Below are positions 7,597 to 16,641 of a stretch of 38,493 nucleotides of DNA, in pieces (within the stretch, counting starts at the first letter, position 1; every line of letters begins with the position of its first letter). The notes beneath the pieces were generated by a model. That model saw only the letters and a list, made by a program, of their open reading frames with translations, was not told the origin of the DNA and made no database searches. Position numbers and translations under genes: made by a program. This DNA is from Flammeovirgaceae bacterium (lineage in GTDB: Bacteria > Bacteroidota > Bacteroidia > Cytophagales > Cyclobacteriaceae), in the NCBI GenBank assembly GCA_002691385.1, contig NZHT01000129.1, forward strand, positions 1-38,493, read 5' to 3'.

Positions 7597-8583
7597 TTAA
7601 CCTCCTATAGTGGCCATAGATTCCGATGCAGAGATGGTTGCAGACCTACTTTTTTCAGCTTCAAAACCGTCTTTAGCTCGTTTGCCAACCACCTTAATTA
7701 AATGATCTCCCAAAATTTCATCTGTCACACCTCCTCTGACCAAATCTCTAAAATTTACTTGCCCTTCTCCATAAAGACAGGTCCTAAGCGTTCCCTGCGG
7801 TGTGAGGCGAATTCGATTACAAGAACCACAAAAAGTTCGAGTATAGGCCGGGATGATTCCAAAAGAACCAACATAACCGGGTATTTTATAATTTGAAGAA
7901 GTAGAAGCAGGGAGATCGACCATTTTTTTATAACTGTATTTCTTTTCTATGTAAGACATTATTTTTTTGGCTGGCCAAATAGTGGCATTACCCTGACCCT
8001 CAGTCCCATTAAAGGGCATTTCTTCAATAAACCGTACCGATACATCATCATACTTAGTCAACTCTAGCATCGGATAGATATCTTCAATATTTCGGCCATC
8101 CATGACTACCATATTCGTTTTAACCTTTATTTTTGAGTCCACTAATTTTCGATAAGTCGACATCACCTGATCAAACAAATCTCTTCGAGTTATTTCAAAA
8201 AATCGCCGACTGTTCAAACTGTCTAAGCTAAGGTTTACACTTTTAATACTCATTTTTTCCAATGCCGATATTTCATCCAAAATAAAAGTCCCGTTCGTAG
8301 TAATATTAATCTCTGTGATAGTTTTTAATTCCGATATCCCTTTCAAAAAAGACATAATCCCCTTCCTCACAAATGGCTCTCCACCAGTGATCCTGATTTT
8401 GGAAATTCCCAAATCTCCAAAAACGCGAATCAATCGAGTCATCTCCTCAAAACTCAAGAGATCCTTCCTATTCATGTATTTGATCCCATTTTCGGGCATA
8501 CAATAAAAGCATCTCAAATTACAGCGATCCGTGATGGCTAGTCTGAGATAATTTATTATCCTTCCATGATTATCAATGAGCAT
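7597..8583 (-). CDS. moaA: GTP 3',8-cyclase MoaA (radical SAM)
   Basis: MoaA starts Moco synthesis by a radical rearrangement of GTP using two [4Fe-4S] clusters. The radical-SAM cysteines are C21, C25 and C28 (CNLRCFYC). The C-terminal cluster that binds GTP is formed by C252, C255 and C269 (FCGSCNRIRLTPQGTLRTC). GGEP near residue 67 binds SAM. The protein (328 residues) ends in MATIGG, the conserved Gly-Gly tail needed for activity in this family. It is the first gene of the moaA-moeA operon. The upstream region (8584-8736) is shared with the divergent cysteine desulfurase gene and contains a 10-bp inverted repeat. Since MoaA needs two clusters, the nearby SufS-SufU pair might also help to supply them. 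Confidence 0.97.
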   Translation of the reverse strand: MLIDNHGRIINYLRLAITDRCNLRCFYCMPENGIKYMNRKDLLSFEEMTRLIRVFGDLGISKIRITGGEPFVRKGIMSFLKGISELKTITEINITTNGTFILDEISALEKMSIKSVNLSLDSLNSRRFFEITRRDLFDQVMSTYRKLVDSKIKVKTNMVVMDGRNIEDIYPMLELTKYDDVSVRFIEEMPFNGTEGQGNATIWPAKKIMSYIEKKYSYKKMVDLPASTSSNYKIPGYVGSFGIIPAYTRTFCGSCNRIRLTPQGTLRTCLYGEGQVNFRDLVRGGVTDEILGDHLIKVVGKRAKDGFEAEKSRSATISASESMATIGG

Positions 8584-8621
8584 ATAGTCTTTATTAAAGT
8601 TTTACTGGGAACTATTAAGCT

Positions 8622-8659
8622 AAAATACTAGTTTGATTTTATTGAAAATCTAGTATTTT
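8622..8659. repeat. Perfect 10-bp inverted repeat in the moaA / cysteine desulfurase divergent region
   Basis: AAAATACTAG at 8622-8631 is repeated as CTAGTATTTT at 8650-8659 with an 18-nt spacer. It lies between two divergent Moco operons, where a shared operator would be expected. On the minus strand, TAGATTTT inside the right part of the repeat resembles a -7 box, with a TTTG 17 nt upstream. In DNA this AT-rich a few such repeats are expected by chance, so only the location makes it notable. Confidence 0.4.
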
Positions 8660-8736
8660 TAAAGTTAAACAAAAATTCAATCAAAAAGGTCCGAAGCCAT
8701 TTTCCTATTTTTGAGGCACATCCAAATTTAGTATAT

Positions 8737-9879
8737 TTGGATAACGCTGCCACTACGCAGCGGGCTAAATCCGTGGTCGCCGCACAATCTCAATTTGATC
8801 TTTATGAAAATGCTAATATTCATAGGGGTATCTATGATTTATCTAATCAAGCCACACAAAAATTTGAAAATACTCGAACTAAAATAGCTCAATTTTTAAG
8901 TTCGAATAATGCCAATACCGTCGCTTTTACCCAAGGTACTACTGCATCCATCAATATCGTGGCTCAATCTTTTTTAGCCCCAAAATTAAAATTTGGTGAT
9001 AATATAGTCACTACAATTATGGAGCATCATGCCAATTTCATTCCATGGCAAATGCTCGCTCAAAAGTATCAGATTGAATTAAGAATAGTCCCAATGGATA
9101 AAAATGGTGATCTTGACTTGATTCAATTGAAAAGCTTAATTGATCGGAAAACTCAACTTTTAGCAGTTTCTCATATCTCCAACACTTTAGGCACTATCCA
9201 TCCAATCGATGAAATCATTGGAATTGCTAAAAGTAGTGAAATCCCTGTCTTGGTTGATGCAGCACAAAGCGCCTGCCATTTTGAAATCGGTGTTGACCCA
9301 TTAAATTGTGATTTTTTAACTTTTTCAGGACATAAAATGTTTGGCCCTTTTGGCGTAGGAATCCTACAAGTTTCAGAAAAATACGTTGAAGACATGATCC
9401 CTTATAATTTTGGTGGTGGAATCATTGAAAATGTCCAGATTAAAAAAACAAATTTTCGTAATTTTCCACACAATCTTGATGCAGGTACGCCCAATGTCTC
9501 TGGAGTAATAGGTTTAGCCGCTGCCTTGAAATTTATTTCTGAGATCGGTAAATCCAATATGGAAAGTCATATAAATAAATTAACCCTTTTGGCTCTGGAT
9601 CAATTGTCGCAAGTTTCGGGTATTGAAATTATTGGTAATCCTAAAAAGAGGATCGGTATTATTTCATTTAATTTGAAAAATATACACCCCCATGATGTAG
9701 CCTCTTTTTTAAACAAAGATGGTATCGCCCTTCGGGCAGGTACGCACTGTACCCAGCCTCTTCTTAGTGCTATGGGATTACATGCTACGGCCAGGGTTTC
9801 GTTTTCAATTTATAATAATGAAGAAGACATTAATACTCTTATTGTGTCTCTAAAGGAATTAATGAAATTTTGGTCATGA
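8737..9879 (+). CDS. sufS: SufS-type (group II) PLP-dependent cysteine desulfurase
   Basis: This family takes sulfur from cysteine and holds it as a persulfide. Counted from the TTG at 8737 (380 residues), the PLP lysine is K200 in FSGHKMFGP and the persulfide cysteine is C338 in RAGTHCTQPL. H319 in HPHDV is spaced exactly 19 residues before C338, like His342 of Bacillus subtilis SufS, which swaps for a zinc ligand of SufU. The TTG is the only standard start codon in frame, but family similarity extends upstream: SHFPIFEAHPNLVYLDNAATT reads through from about 8680, back to a stop at 8629, with no ATG/GTG/TTG in frame. The true start may be ATT or ATC (8641, 8680 or 8707). The gene overlaps sufU and is followed by moaD and moaE, so a sulfur supply for molybdopterin is likely. 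Confidence 0.9.
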   Translation: MDNAATTQRAKSVVAAQSQFDLYENANIHRGIYDLSNQATQKFENTRTKIAQFLSSNNANTVAFTQGTTASINIVAQSFLAPKLKFGDNIVTTIMEHHANFIPWQMLAQKYQIELRIVPMDKNGDLDLIQLKSLIDRKTQLLAVSHISNTLGTIHPIDEIIGIAKSSEIPVLVDAAQSACHFEIGVDPLNCDFLTFSGHKMFGPFGVGILQVSEKYVEDMIPYNFGGGIIENVQIKKTNFRNFPHNLDAGTPNVSGVIGLAAALKFISEIGKSNMESHINKLTLLALDQLSQVSGIEIIGNPKKRIGIISFNLKNIHPHDVASFLNKDGIALRAGTHCTQPLLSAMGLHATARVSFSIYNNEEDINTLIVSLKELMKFWS

Positions 9880-10310
9880 CAAAACAAGAACTTCAACAAT
9901 TGTTTAAAAGTGAAATCTTACCTGAAAATGACAATCCATATCATTTTCAGGAACCTCAAAAAGCCTCCTTTTCAATTGAAGCAAATAATACCATGTGTGG
10001 AGATAAATACACCCTTTATTTTGATATAAACGAAGGTCAAATCACCTCTGTTTATTTTTATGGTATCGGTTGTGCATTATCAAAAGCTTCAATCTCTATA
10101 ATGTGCAAAAATATAGAAGATTTGAGTGCAAAAAATATAATGGCCTTGAGCAACAAATTTATCGATGGAATGAAGCAAAATCATTCAATTGAGCATAGTG
10201 ATAAAAAAATTCAAATGCTCCATCAGTTAAAACATTTTGATGGCCGAGTCGATTGTATCAAATTAGGTTGGGAAGCTGTGAAAAATCATTTTGAAAATAC
10301 TGAATTATGA
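9876..10310 (+). CDS. sufU: SufU-type Fe-S scaffold / zinc-dependent sulfurtransferase
   Basis: This 144-residue protein aligns along its length with B. subtilis SufU. The metal ligands are visible: MCGD (Cys and Asp) near residue 40, GIGCALSKASISIM near 65 and RVDCIKLGWEAV near 125. Between the second and third ligand it has the SufU-specific insertion (SNKFIDGMKQN and so on), which separates it from IscU. In Firmicutes, SufU accepts persulfide from SufS at a zinc site. The ATG at 9876 overlaps the desulfurase stop (ATGA), and the gene's own stop overlaps the moaD ATG (ATGA). This four-gene coupling suggests that sulfur flows to MoaD, to MoeB-rhodanese or to the Fe-S clusters of MoaA. Which of these is right cannot be told from sequence. 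Confidence 0.88.
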   Translation: MTKQELQQLFKSEILPENDNPYHFQEPQKASFSIEANNTMCGDKYTLYFDINEGQITSVYFYGIGCALSKASISIMCKNIEDLSAKNIMALSNKFIDGMKQNHSIEHSDKKIQMLHQLKHFDGRVDCIKLGWEAVKNHFENTEL

Positions 10311-10549
10311 AAATAAAGCTGGTTACTTTTGGTATCGCTAAAGAAATAATAGGAGCTCCTGAATGTAATTTGGAAGTGAAAGTTCCCTGTAACATTGGTG
10401 ATTTAAAACAAATATTAATGACACAATACCAGGAATTCAAAAAGCTTCAAAGTATCAAATTCGCTATTAATGAAAATTATCAAGAAGATCACTTTCTACT
10501 CCATGAAGGAGATGAAGTCGTCATTATACCACCTGTCAGTGGAGGTTAA
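10307..10549 (+). CDS. moaD: Molybdopterin synthase sulfur carrier subunit MoaD
   Basis: MoaD is the small subunit of molybdopterin synthase; its C-terminal glycine is thiocarboxylated and provides the dithiolene sulfur. The 80-residue protein has the beta-grasp pattern (KIKLVTFGIAKEIIGAP at the N-terminus, GDEVVIIPPVSGG at the C-terminus). The PPVSGG tail is canonical. It is coupled to sufU upstream (ATGA) and to moaE downstream, whose ATG follows the stop directly. Being beside moaE, it is the main MoaD; the MoaD-like protein at 1750-2022 is the second, divergent copy. Confidence 0.95.
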   Translation: MKIKLVTFGIAKEIIGAPECNLEVKVPCNIGDLKQILMTQYQEFKKLQSIKFAINENYQEDHFLLHEGDEVVIIPPVSGG

Positions 10550-10966
10550 ATGAGAGATATTCAAATTCTAGAAACTCCTTTGAATACACAGTCATGTCAT
10601 GACGCAGTGGCAGATCCTGCTGCTGGGGGCATTGTAGTTTTTGTGGGCGTAGTAAGGAATCAAACAAAAAGTCGAAAAGTTGTACAACTAGTGTTTGAAT
10701 CTTATGTCCCCATGGCCCTCAAGGAAATAGATAAAATTGCAGATACACTGTACCAAAAATGGGGCATTTTACATGTGTCCATCCATCATCGGATTGGTGT
10801 ATTGGAAATTGGGGAAATTCCAGTCATCATTGCTGTATCTACACCTCATAGACAAGCAGCTTTTGAGGCTTGTCAATATGCCATTGACACTTTAAAAAAA
10901 ACGGTCCCAATTTGGAAAAAAGAAATTTTTGAAAATGGTACAGTTTGGGTTTCTGCTCATCCCTAA
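10550..10966 (+). CDS. moaE: Molybdopterin synthase catalytic subunit MoaE
   Basis: MoaE is the large subunit that transfers two sulfurs from MoaD thiocarboxylate to cyclic pyranopterin monophosphate. The 138-residue protein shows GGIVVFVGVVRNQT near residue 25, LVFESYVPMALKE near 50, HHRIGVLEIGE near 80 and STPHRQAAFEAC near 99. The catalytic lysine segment LKKTVPIWKKE lies near residue 117. Its ATG begins one base after the moaD stop; GGAGG at the moaD C-terminus can act as a strong ribosome-binding site, which is unusual for this genome. It ends the recognisable part of the operon. Confidence 0.96.
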   Translation: MRDIQILETPLNTQSCHDAVADPAAGGIVVFVGVVRNQTKSRKVVQLVFESYVPMALKEIDKIADTLYQKWGILHVSIHHRIGVLEIGEIPVIIAVSTPHRQAAFEACQYAIDTLKKTVPIWKKEIFENGTVWVSAHP

Positions 10967-11189
10967 GTCCTCTTTGGACGTTGATTGTTTTATCCCCTGT
11001 TTTAATTTATCTCCAACGGAAAAGTCGACTTTCTCATCCTCGATTGTCTTGTTCAGCAGCTCGCAAAAAAAATTAATATCTGTCTTGATTCTTTGTGATC
11101 ATCCAAAGGATGCTGACTATTTATTATCAGAATTGATATTAAATGAAATCTACCTCACAGGGCCATTAGATAAAACCATAAATGAGTAA
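10935..11189 (+). CDS. Possible small protein downstream of moaE, unknown function
   Basis: An open frame runs across the end of moaE (different frame) to a stop at 11189. Starts could be TTG 10929, ATG 10935, or TTG 10974, which lies 7 bp after the moaE stop and would give 71 residues. The part beyond moaE has a mixed alpha/beta look (SSIVLFSSSQ, KLISVLILCDHP, ADYLLSELILNEIYLTG) rather than random composition. I recognise no family. It could be a genuine last gene of the moa operon, the remnant of a longer gene, or a chance frame. Confidence 0.3.
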   Translation: MVQFGFLLIPKSSLDVDCFIPCFNLSPTEKSTFSSSIVLFSSSQKKLISVLILCDHPKDADYLLSELILNEIYLTGPLDKTINE

Positions 11190-11332
11190 TGATCACATAC
11201 TCATGAATAAAATAATTCCATTCCCAAAGGATAAAAAAGTATGGCCGTTAAGATCGGACATCAGTGTAAGATAAACTAACCAAAGAATTGCACCAATTTT
11301 GAAACTTATTCTTCCTGTTTTTAACCAGTTAA

Positions 11333-11806
11333 TCAGAATTCCCTGACCGAACGAACCGAATAGGTTGAAGCTCTTGGGGGTGCTTTCTCCTGGAAGCCAC
11401 TATTGAAATCTTGCCAATAAGCCTCATCAGTATTATTTTCACCAGTACTCCAATAATAATTTTTGACAAATCCTCCAATCATGCGTTTTTGCGAATATAT
11501 TTTATGCTGCTCCTCATTAGTAGGCAATCTCCAATCCGTAAACTTTGCACCTTCAATTGAGTGATTTAAACTATCTGAAATAACTTCCTTGGCAGCAAGC
11601 CAACTAGTTTTTCCTTGATCCTGCATTTCGACTACACAACCATGGGCCCCTCCCTCTGATATTTTAAATACGTACCCCCCAAGTTCAGGCCAAAAACCTA
11701 TGGTATATTTTTTCTCCGTTCTCTGGTTTTTAAGATTTTGCGCAAAAGATACTTGGCAGAATAAAAACAGCAGAATAAAAAGTAACGAATGATTCAAATA
11801 TTTCAT
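11333..11806 (-). CDS. Secreted DUF1566 (Lcl C-terminal-like) domain protein
   Basis: This 157-residue protein begins with a signal peptide (KYLNHSLLFILLFLFCQVSFAQ, cleavage after AQ around residue 22). The rest matches the DUF1566/Lcl C-terminal pattern: GWxA-like segment SWLAAKEV, FTDWRLPTNEE near residue 95, YYWSTGEN near 118 and the closing YSVRSVREF. Such domains are common in exported Bacteroidota proteins and are thought to be surface or adhesion modules related to C-type-lectin-like folds; no enzymatic role is known to me. Flanking genes face away or are unrelated, so it looks monocistronic. Confidence 0.85.
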   Translation of the reverse strand: MKYLNHSLLFILLFLFCQVSFAQNLKNQRTEKKYTIGFWPELGGYVFKISEGGAHGCVVEMQDQGKTSWLAAKEVISDSLNHSIEGAKFTDWRLPTNEEQHKIYSQKRMIGGFVKNYYWSTGENNTDEAYWQDFNSGFQEKAPPRASTYSVRSVREF

Positions 11807-12365
11807 AAGATGAATATCTAGATTCCAATTTAAAATACAAAATATTTTACGATTTTAAGAAGTATTATTATTTGCTTCTGACATAGAATTCTGAAAAACT
11901 GGTGTTTGATACTACTATCAAAAGTTCGTATTTTGGGTTAATTGATTCTGCTATCACTATGCCTAGACACTTCAAGCTATTTATTTAGAGGATCAGCTGC
12001 AAAAACATTTATTTCAGCAAATTTTGCCATTTTATTGATCCCTTAAAGAATACATTAAACATTTTAAAAGATTAAGAAGTACCTATGATAAAGACTAAAA
12101 ATTATAAACTCTCACCAATGTATCAGGATTTTTTAAAGAATATTGATTCCAAATGAAGGCGATCATCTTTTTACTATTTTGAGTTTAATTCTCTTTTCTT
12201 TTCTAGAAATCAGACTCCTAAACCCAAAAGGCAATAATCATTATCTTTAACCTAATTGTTTCAAAAAATTAAGTTGATAAAACCACACAATATATTCTAA
12301 AAAGATAGTCAGTTTTGATTAATAATATATTTATACTTTGATACATTGACCAAGTGCTCCACCTA
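11807..12365. other. Intergenic stretch without a supportable gene
   Basis: This 559-bp AT-rich gap separates two minus-strand genes. It must hold the promoter of the DUF1566 gene (starting at 11806) and the 3' end of the symporter transcript. The plus strand has a 23-codon ORF (12084-12155) and another stretch of open frame without a start; neither resembles a family I know. I found no RNA gene, clear terminator or insertion element. Confidence 0.5.
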
Positions 12366-13847
12366 TCACTTAATCTTTAAATCAAGAGGAAAGCTAAGAA
12401 GATCAATACCCCAAATCATAGGTAATAGAAAATAAACAAAAATGGTAATGACAAGTATGGATATCACATTGAGTACAAATCCAACACGCACCATATCCTT
12501 CACCTTTAAATAACCTGAACCAAATACTACAGCATTAGGTGCAGTAGCCACTGGCAACATAAATGCACAAGAAGATGCGATACATGCCCCTATCATCAGA
12601 CCATAAGGATGTACATCAAGGACTCCAGACAACGCTGCCAAAATAGGCATCATAAGTGTACAGGTTGCAATATTTTGAGTGATCTCTGTTAAAAAATTAA
12701 CTACGGATACAACAATCAATAATACAACCCAAAACGGAATATCACTTAATCCCCCCAATTGTGCTCCAATCCACAAAGTCAATTTAGAGCTCTCAAAACT
12801 TTGAGCCACTGCAAAAGCCCCACCAAAAAGTAAAATTACGCCCCAAGGCAATTTAACAGCAGACTTCCAATCCATTATTTGACTCCCTTTTTTATTCTTT
12901 GATGGAATCAAGAATAGAGAGACCGCACCAATCATGACAATGATGGTGTCGTTAACGTTCGGATAAAAAGGTGCAATGAGATACCTTCTAGTAATCCATG
13001 CCACAGCTACAATTAAAAAAATGGTTAGTACCCATTTTTCTTCGTAAGACATCTTACCTAATTTTTTCAATTCATCCTTGATTATATTGGCACTCCCTTC
13101 AACTTTCTCGTTCCTTAAGGAGAATGCGAAATAGGATAAAATCAACCAACAGGTAACCAAAATAGTCAAGCTGATGGGCAATCCGATTCCAATCCATTGA
13201 TCAAAGGGCATCACAATCCCAAAGAATTTTTCAATGGCATCTGAAAAAATTAAATTGGTTGGCGTCCCCACCAAGGTAGCTATTCCACCAATCGAAGATG
13301 CATAAGCAATGGCTAAAATCAATGCTTTCCCAAAACTTTCTGTATTTTTTTTGGTCAAACTACTAGCTACATTAAACTCCTTAAATTGAGTAATGATAGA
13401 TAGAGCTATAGGCAGCATCATTACAGTAGTTGCAGTATTTGAAATCCACATAGAAAGAAAGGCCGAAGCTAAAATAAAGCCCAAGATGATTTGTCTCATG
13501 TTGGTACCGGTAATCGAAATAATACTCAGGGAAATACGCTTGTGTAGATCCCATTTCTGCATAGCTAAGGCCAAAATAAAACCCCCAACAAAAATATAAA
13601 TGATGGGATTAGCATAAGATGGAGCAATCACCTTTAGCGAAACGGCATTGGTCATCGGATATAAAATCATAGGCAAAAAAGAGGTGACTGGAATTGGGAT
13701 CGCTTCTGTCATCCACCAAATGGCAATCCAGATCGTTGCTGCCATGACCTTAAAAGCTGGTTCTGACATCTCCGAAGGAGGTCCAATCCACAGCATTATA
13801 AAGAATACGGAAGGCCCTAGTATTTGAAAAAATATTTTATGCCTCAT
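12366..13847 (-). CDS. SLC13/DASS-family sodium:anion (dicarboxylate-type) symporter
   Basis: The 493-residue membrane protein has about a dozen hydrophobic segments and the two-fold pseudo-repeat of the DASS family. Recognisable motifs are WWMTEAIPIPVTS near residue 44, the first SNT motif at 136-138 (ISNTATTVMMLP), GTPTNLIFSD near 194 and the C-terminal ATAPNAVVFGSGY. Relatives import succinate, malate, citrate or sulfate with sodium. The second SNT motif, expected in TEITSNTAT, reads TEITQNIAT here (391-393), so substrate or ion binding may differ. The substrate cannot be predicted. The gene has no co-transcribed partner; 192 bp separate it from the secreted-protein gene upstream. Confidence 0.93.
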   Translation of the reverse strand: MRHKIFFQILGPSVFFIMLWIGPPSEMSEPAFKVMAATIWIAIWWMTEAIPIPVTSFLPMILYPMTNAVSLKVIAPSYANPIIYIFVGGFILALAMQKWDLHKRISLSIISITGTNMRQIILGFILASAFLSMWISNTATTVMMLPIALSIITQFKEFNVASSLTKKNTESFGKALILAIAYASSIGGIATLVGTPTNLIFSDAIEKFFGIVMPFDQWIGIGLPISLTILVTCWLILSYFAFSLRNEKVEGSANIIKDELKKLGKMSYEEKWVLTIFLIVAVAWITRRYLIAPFYPNVNDTIIVMIGAVSLFLIPSKNKKGSQIMDWKSAVKLPWGVILLFGGAFAVAQSFESSKLTLWIGAQLGGLSDIPFWVVLLIVVSVVNFLTEITQNIATCTLMMPILAALSGVLDVHPYGLMIGACIASSCAFMLPVATAPNAVVFGSGYLKVKDMVRVGFVLNVISILVITIFVYFLLPMIWGIDLLSFPLDLKIK

Positions 13848-13965
13848 TTTTGGAGTTCACCCACTTTTTTTCAATTTACTTAGAAACAAAGAATATTGCA
13901 TGAACTACTCCTTAAAAAAGGTGATGGCATTAGAAGTTTTACTCTAAAATAAACAATATTGGAAG

Positions 13966-14023
13966 CAGTAGTTTATTGAGTTAAAAGTCATTAAACCTTA
14001 ACTACGTTAATAAAAAACTACTG
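13966..14023. repeat. 9-bp inverted repeat with 40-nt loop between two minus-strand genes
   Basis: CAGTAGTTT (13966-13974) and AAACTACTG (14015-14023) are perfect inverted copies. On the minus strand they begin 17 nt after the stop of the secreted-protein gene and lie upstream of the symporter gene. The loop holds a smaller GTTAA/TTAAC pair. This could be a 3'-UTR stem, a regulatory site for the symporter, or chance. Confidence 0.3.
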
Positions 14024-14039
14024 AGTTCAGATTATTAAT

Positions 14040-14738
14040 TTAATTACAAGCAGTTTCGTATTCAAAAACATGTCCTGCGAAATTATCCCACTGCAAGTCT
14101 TTTTTTATTCCCTCAACCAAACTTGGACAATCTTGAAAAATAGTACTATAACTTTTCTTATATTTCGACTTTTCAACAAATATTGAATAGCCACCCTCTC
14201 CTTTTGAAACATAAAATGATTTAGCCAAGCCTCCTACCAATCCCATAGTAAGTCCTGCACCAGCCGTTGATTTTGATTTTGGATCATTATATACCTTCAT
14301 TTTTGTATCCCATCCCGGATTCAAAATTTGTAGCATTCTCGGTTTCCCTTTTTTGTCTGCAACTCGATAAAACACATAATAATCTAGCTTCATCATATTT
14401 TTAAAGTCTGTGTTCATTGCAGCCTTGACCGATCCCGCCCCTTGGCCAATAGTATTCAAAAACCCCGAAATTGCATTATTTTTAAATCCAATTTCCTTCA
14501 TGTCCGCAACCTTATATTTGGTTTTTACGCCTGTAAGTGTGTCTATTGCATTGATCCACATTAATCCACTCGTACCAAACAATCCCGTTTTAAATTTAAC
14601 ACCTATTTTTTCTCCGTTATTTTTTACTAAATATCCTTTTCCAGCAAAGCCTTGAGAATATGGAGACATAAACTTTTGAGCAAATAAATGATTTGAGAAA
14701 ATTCCAAGTACTAGTAAAAATATAAAAAAATTCTTCAT
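14040..14738 (-). CDS. Secreted protein of unknown function
   Basis: The 232-residue product starts with a clear signal peptide (MKNFFIFLLVLGIFSNHLFAQ, cut after about residue 21). The mature part is basic and rich in Gly and Lys, with segments such as GKGYLVKNNGEKIGVKFKTG, a Gly-rich stretch AGAGLTMGLVGGLAKSFYV near residue 163 that could be a short amphipathic or membrane-associating helix, and two C-terminal cysteines (DCPSLVEG, YETACN). I recognise no family. Similar Bacteroidota secreted proteins carry a CPxL motif near the C-terminus, but their role is not known to me. Neighbours give no clue. Confidence 0.7.
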   Translation of the reverse strand: MKNFFIFLLVLGIFSNHLFAQKFMSPYSQGFAGKGYLVKNNGEKIGVKFKTGLFGTSGLMWINAIDTLTGVKTKYKVADMKEIGFKNNAISGFLNTIGQGAGSVKAAMNTDFKNMMKLDYYVFYRVADKKGKPRMLQILNPGWDTKMKVYNDPKSKSTAGAGLTMGLVGGLAKSFYVSKGEGGYSIFVEKSKYKKSYSTIFQDCPSLVEGIKKDLQWDNFAGHVFEYETACN

Positions 14739-14802
14739 GTTTTTAATGTCTATTTAATCACTATTTATCATGAAGATAATTGTTTTTCTATGTAAAAAAT
14801 AA

Positions 14803-16428
<1,626 letters not shown>

Positions 16429-16641
16429 TTAAGTGCGCAAAATTAGCCCAATTCTTTTTTGAAAAAAAAAGGTCGCACATTTAATCCCCAAAACGAATGA
16501 ATTACTCATATTTCATCTGTTCGGTTACAGCAACTAAATTTACTAGGATCAAACAAAATAATAGCCGACTGTAAAATATATATCAATGTCCACAGTATTT
16601 TTTACTACATTGAGATTTCATTTAAACTTTATAAATACTCT

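Noticed and set aside
8706-8713. TATTTTTG fitting the Bacteroidota -7 box just before the TTG start of the cysteine desulfurase
   Set aside because: The same bases encode the conserved PIFE residues of the desulfurase N-terminus, and no TTTG lies 19 nt upstream, so the match is probably coincidental coding sequence.
11193-11370. Minus-strand open frame reading as a membrane-like peptide downstream of the DUF1566 gene
   Set aside because: It has no start codon of its own, overlaps the 3' end of the DUF1566 gene in another frame, and resembles no family I know; not listed as a gene.
12084-12155. 23-codon ORF in the 11.8-12.4 kb gap
   Set aside because: Too short, with a stop just upstream, no ribosome site and no recognisable peptide.
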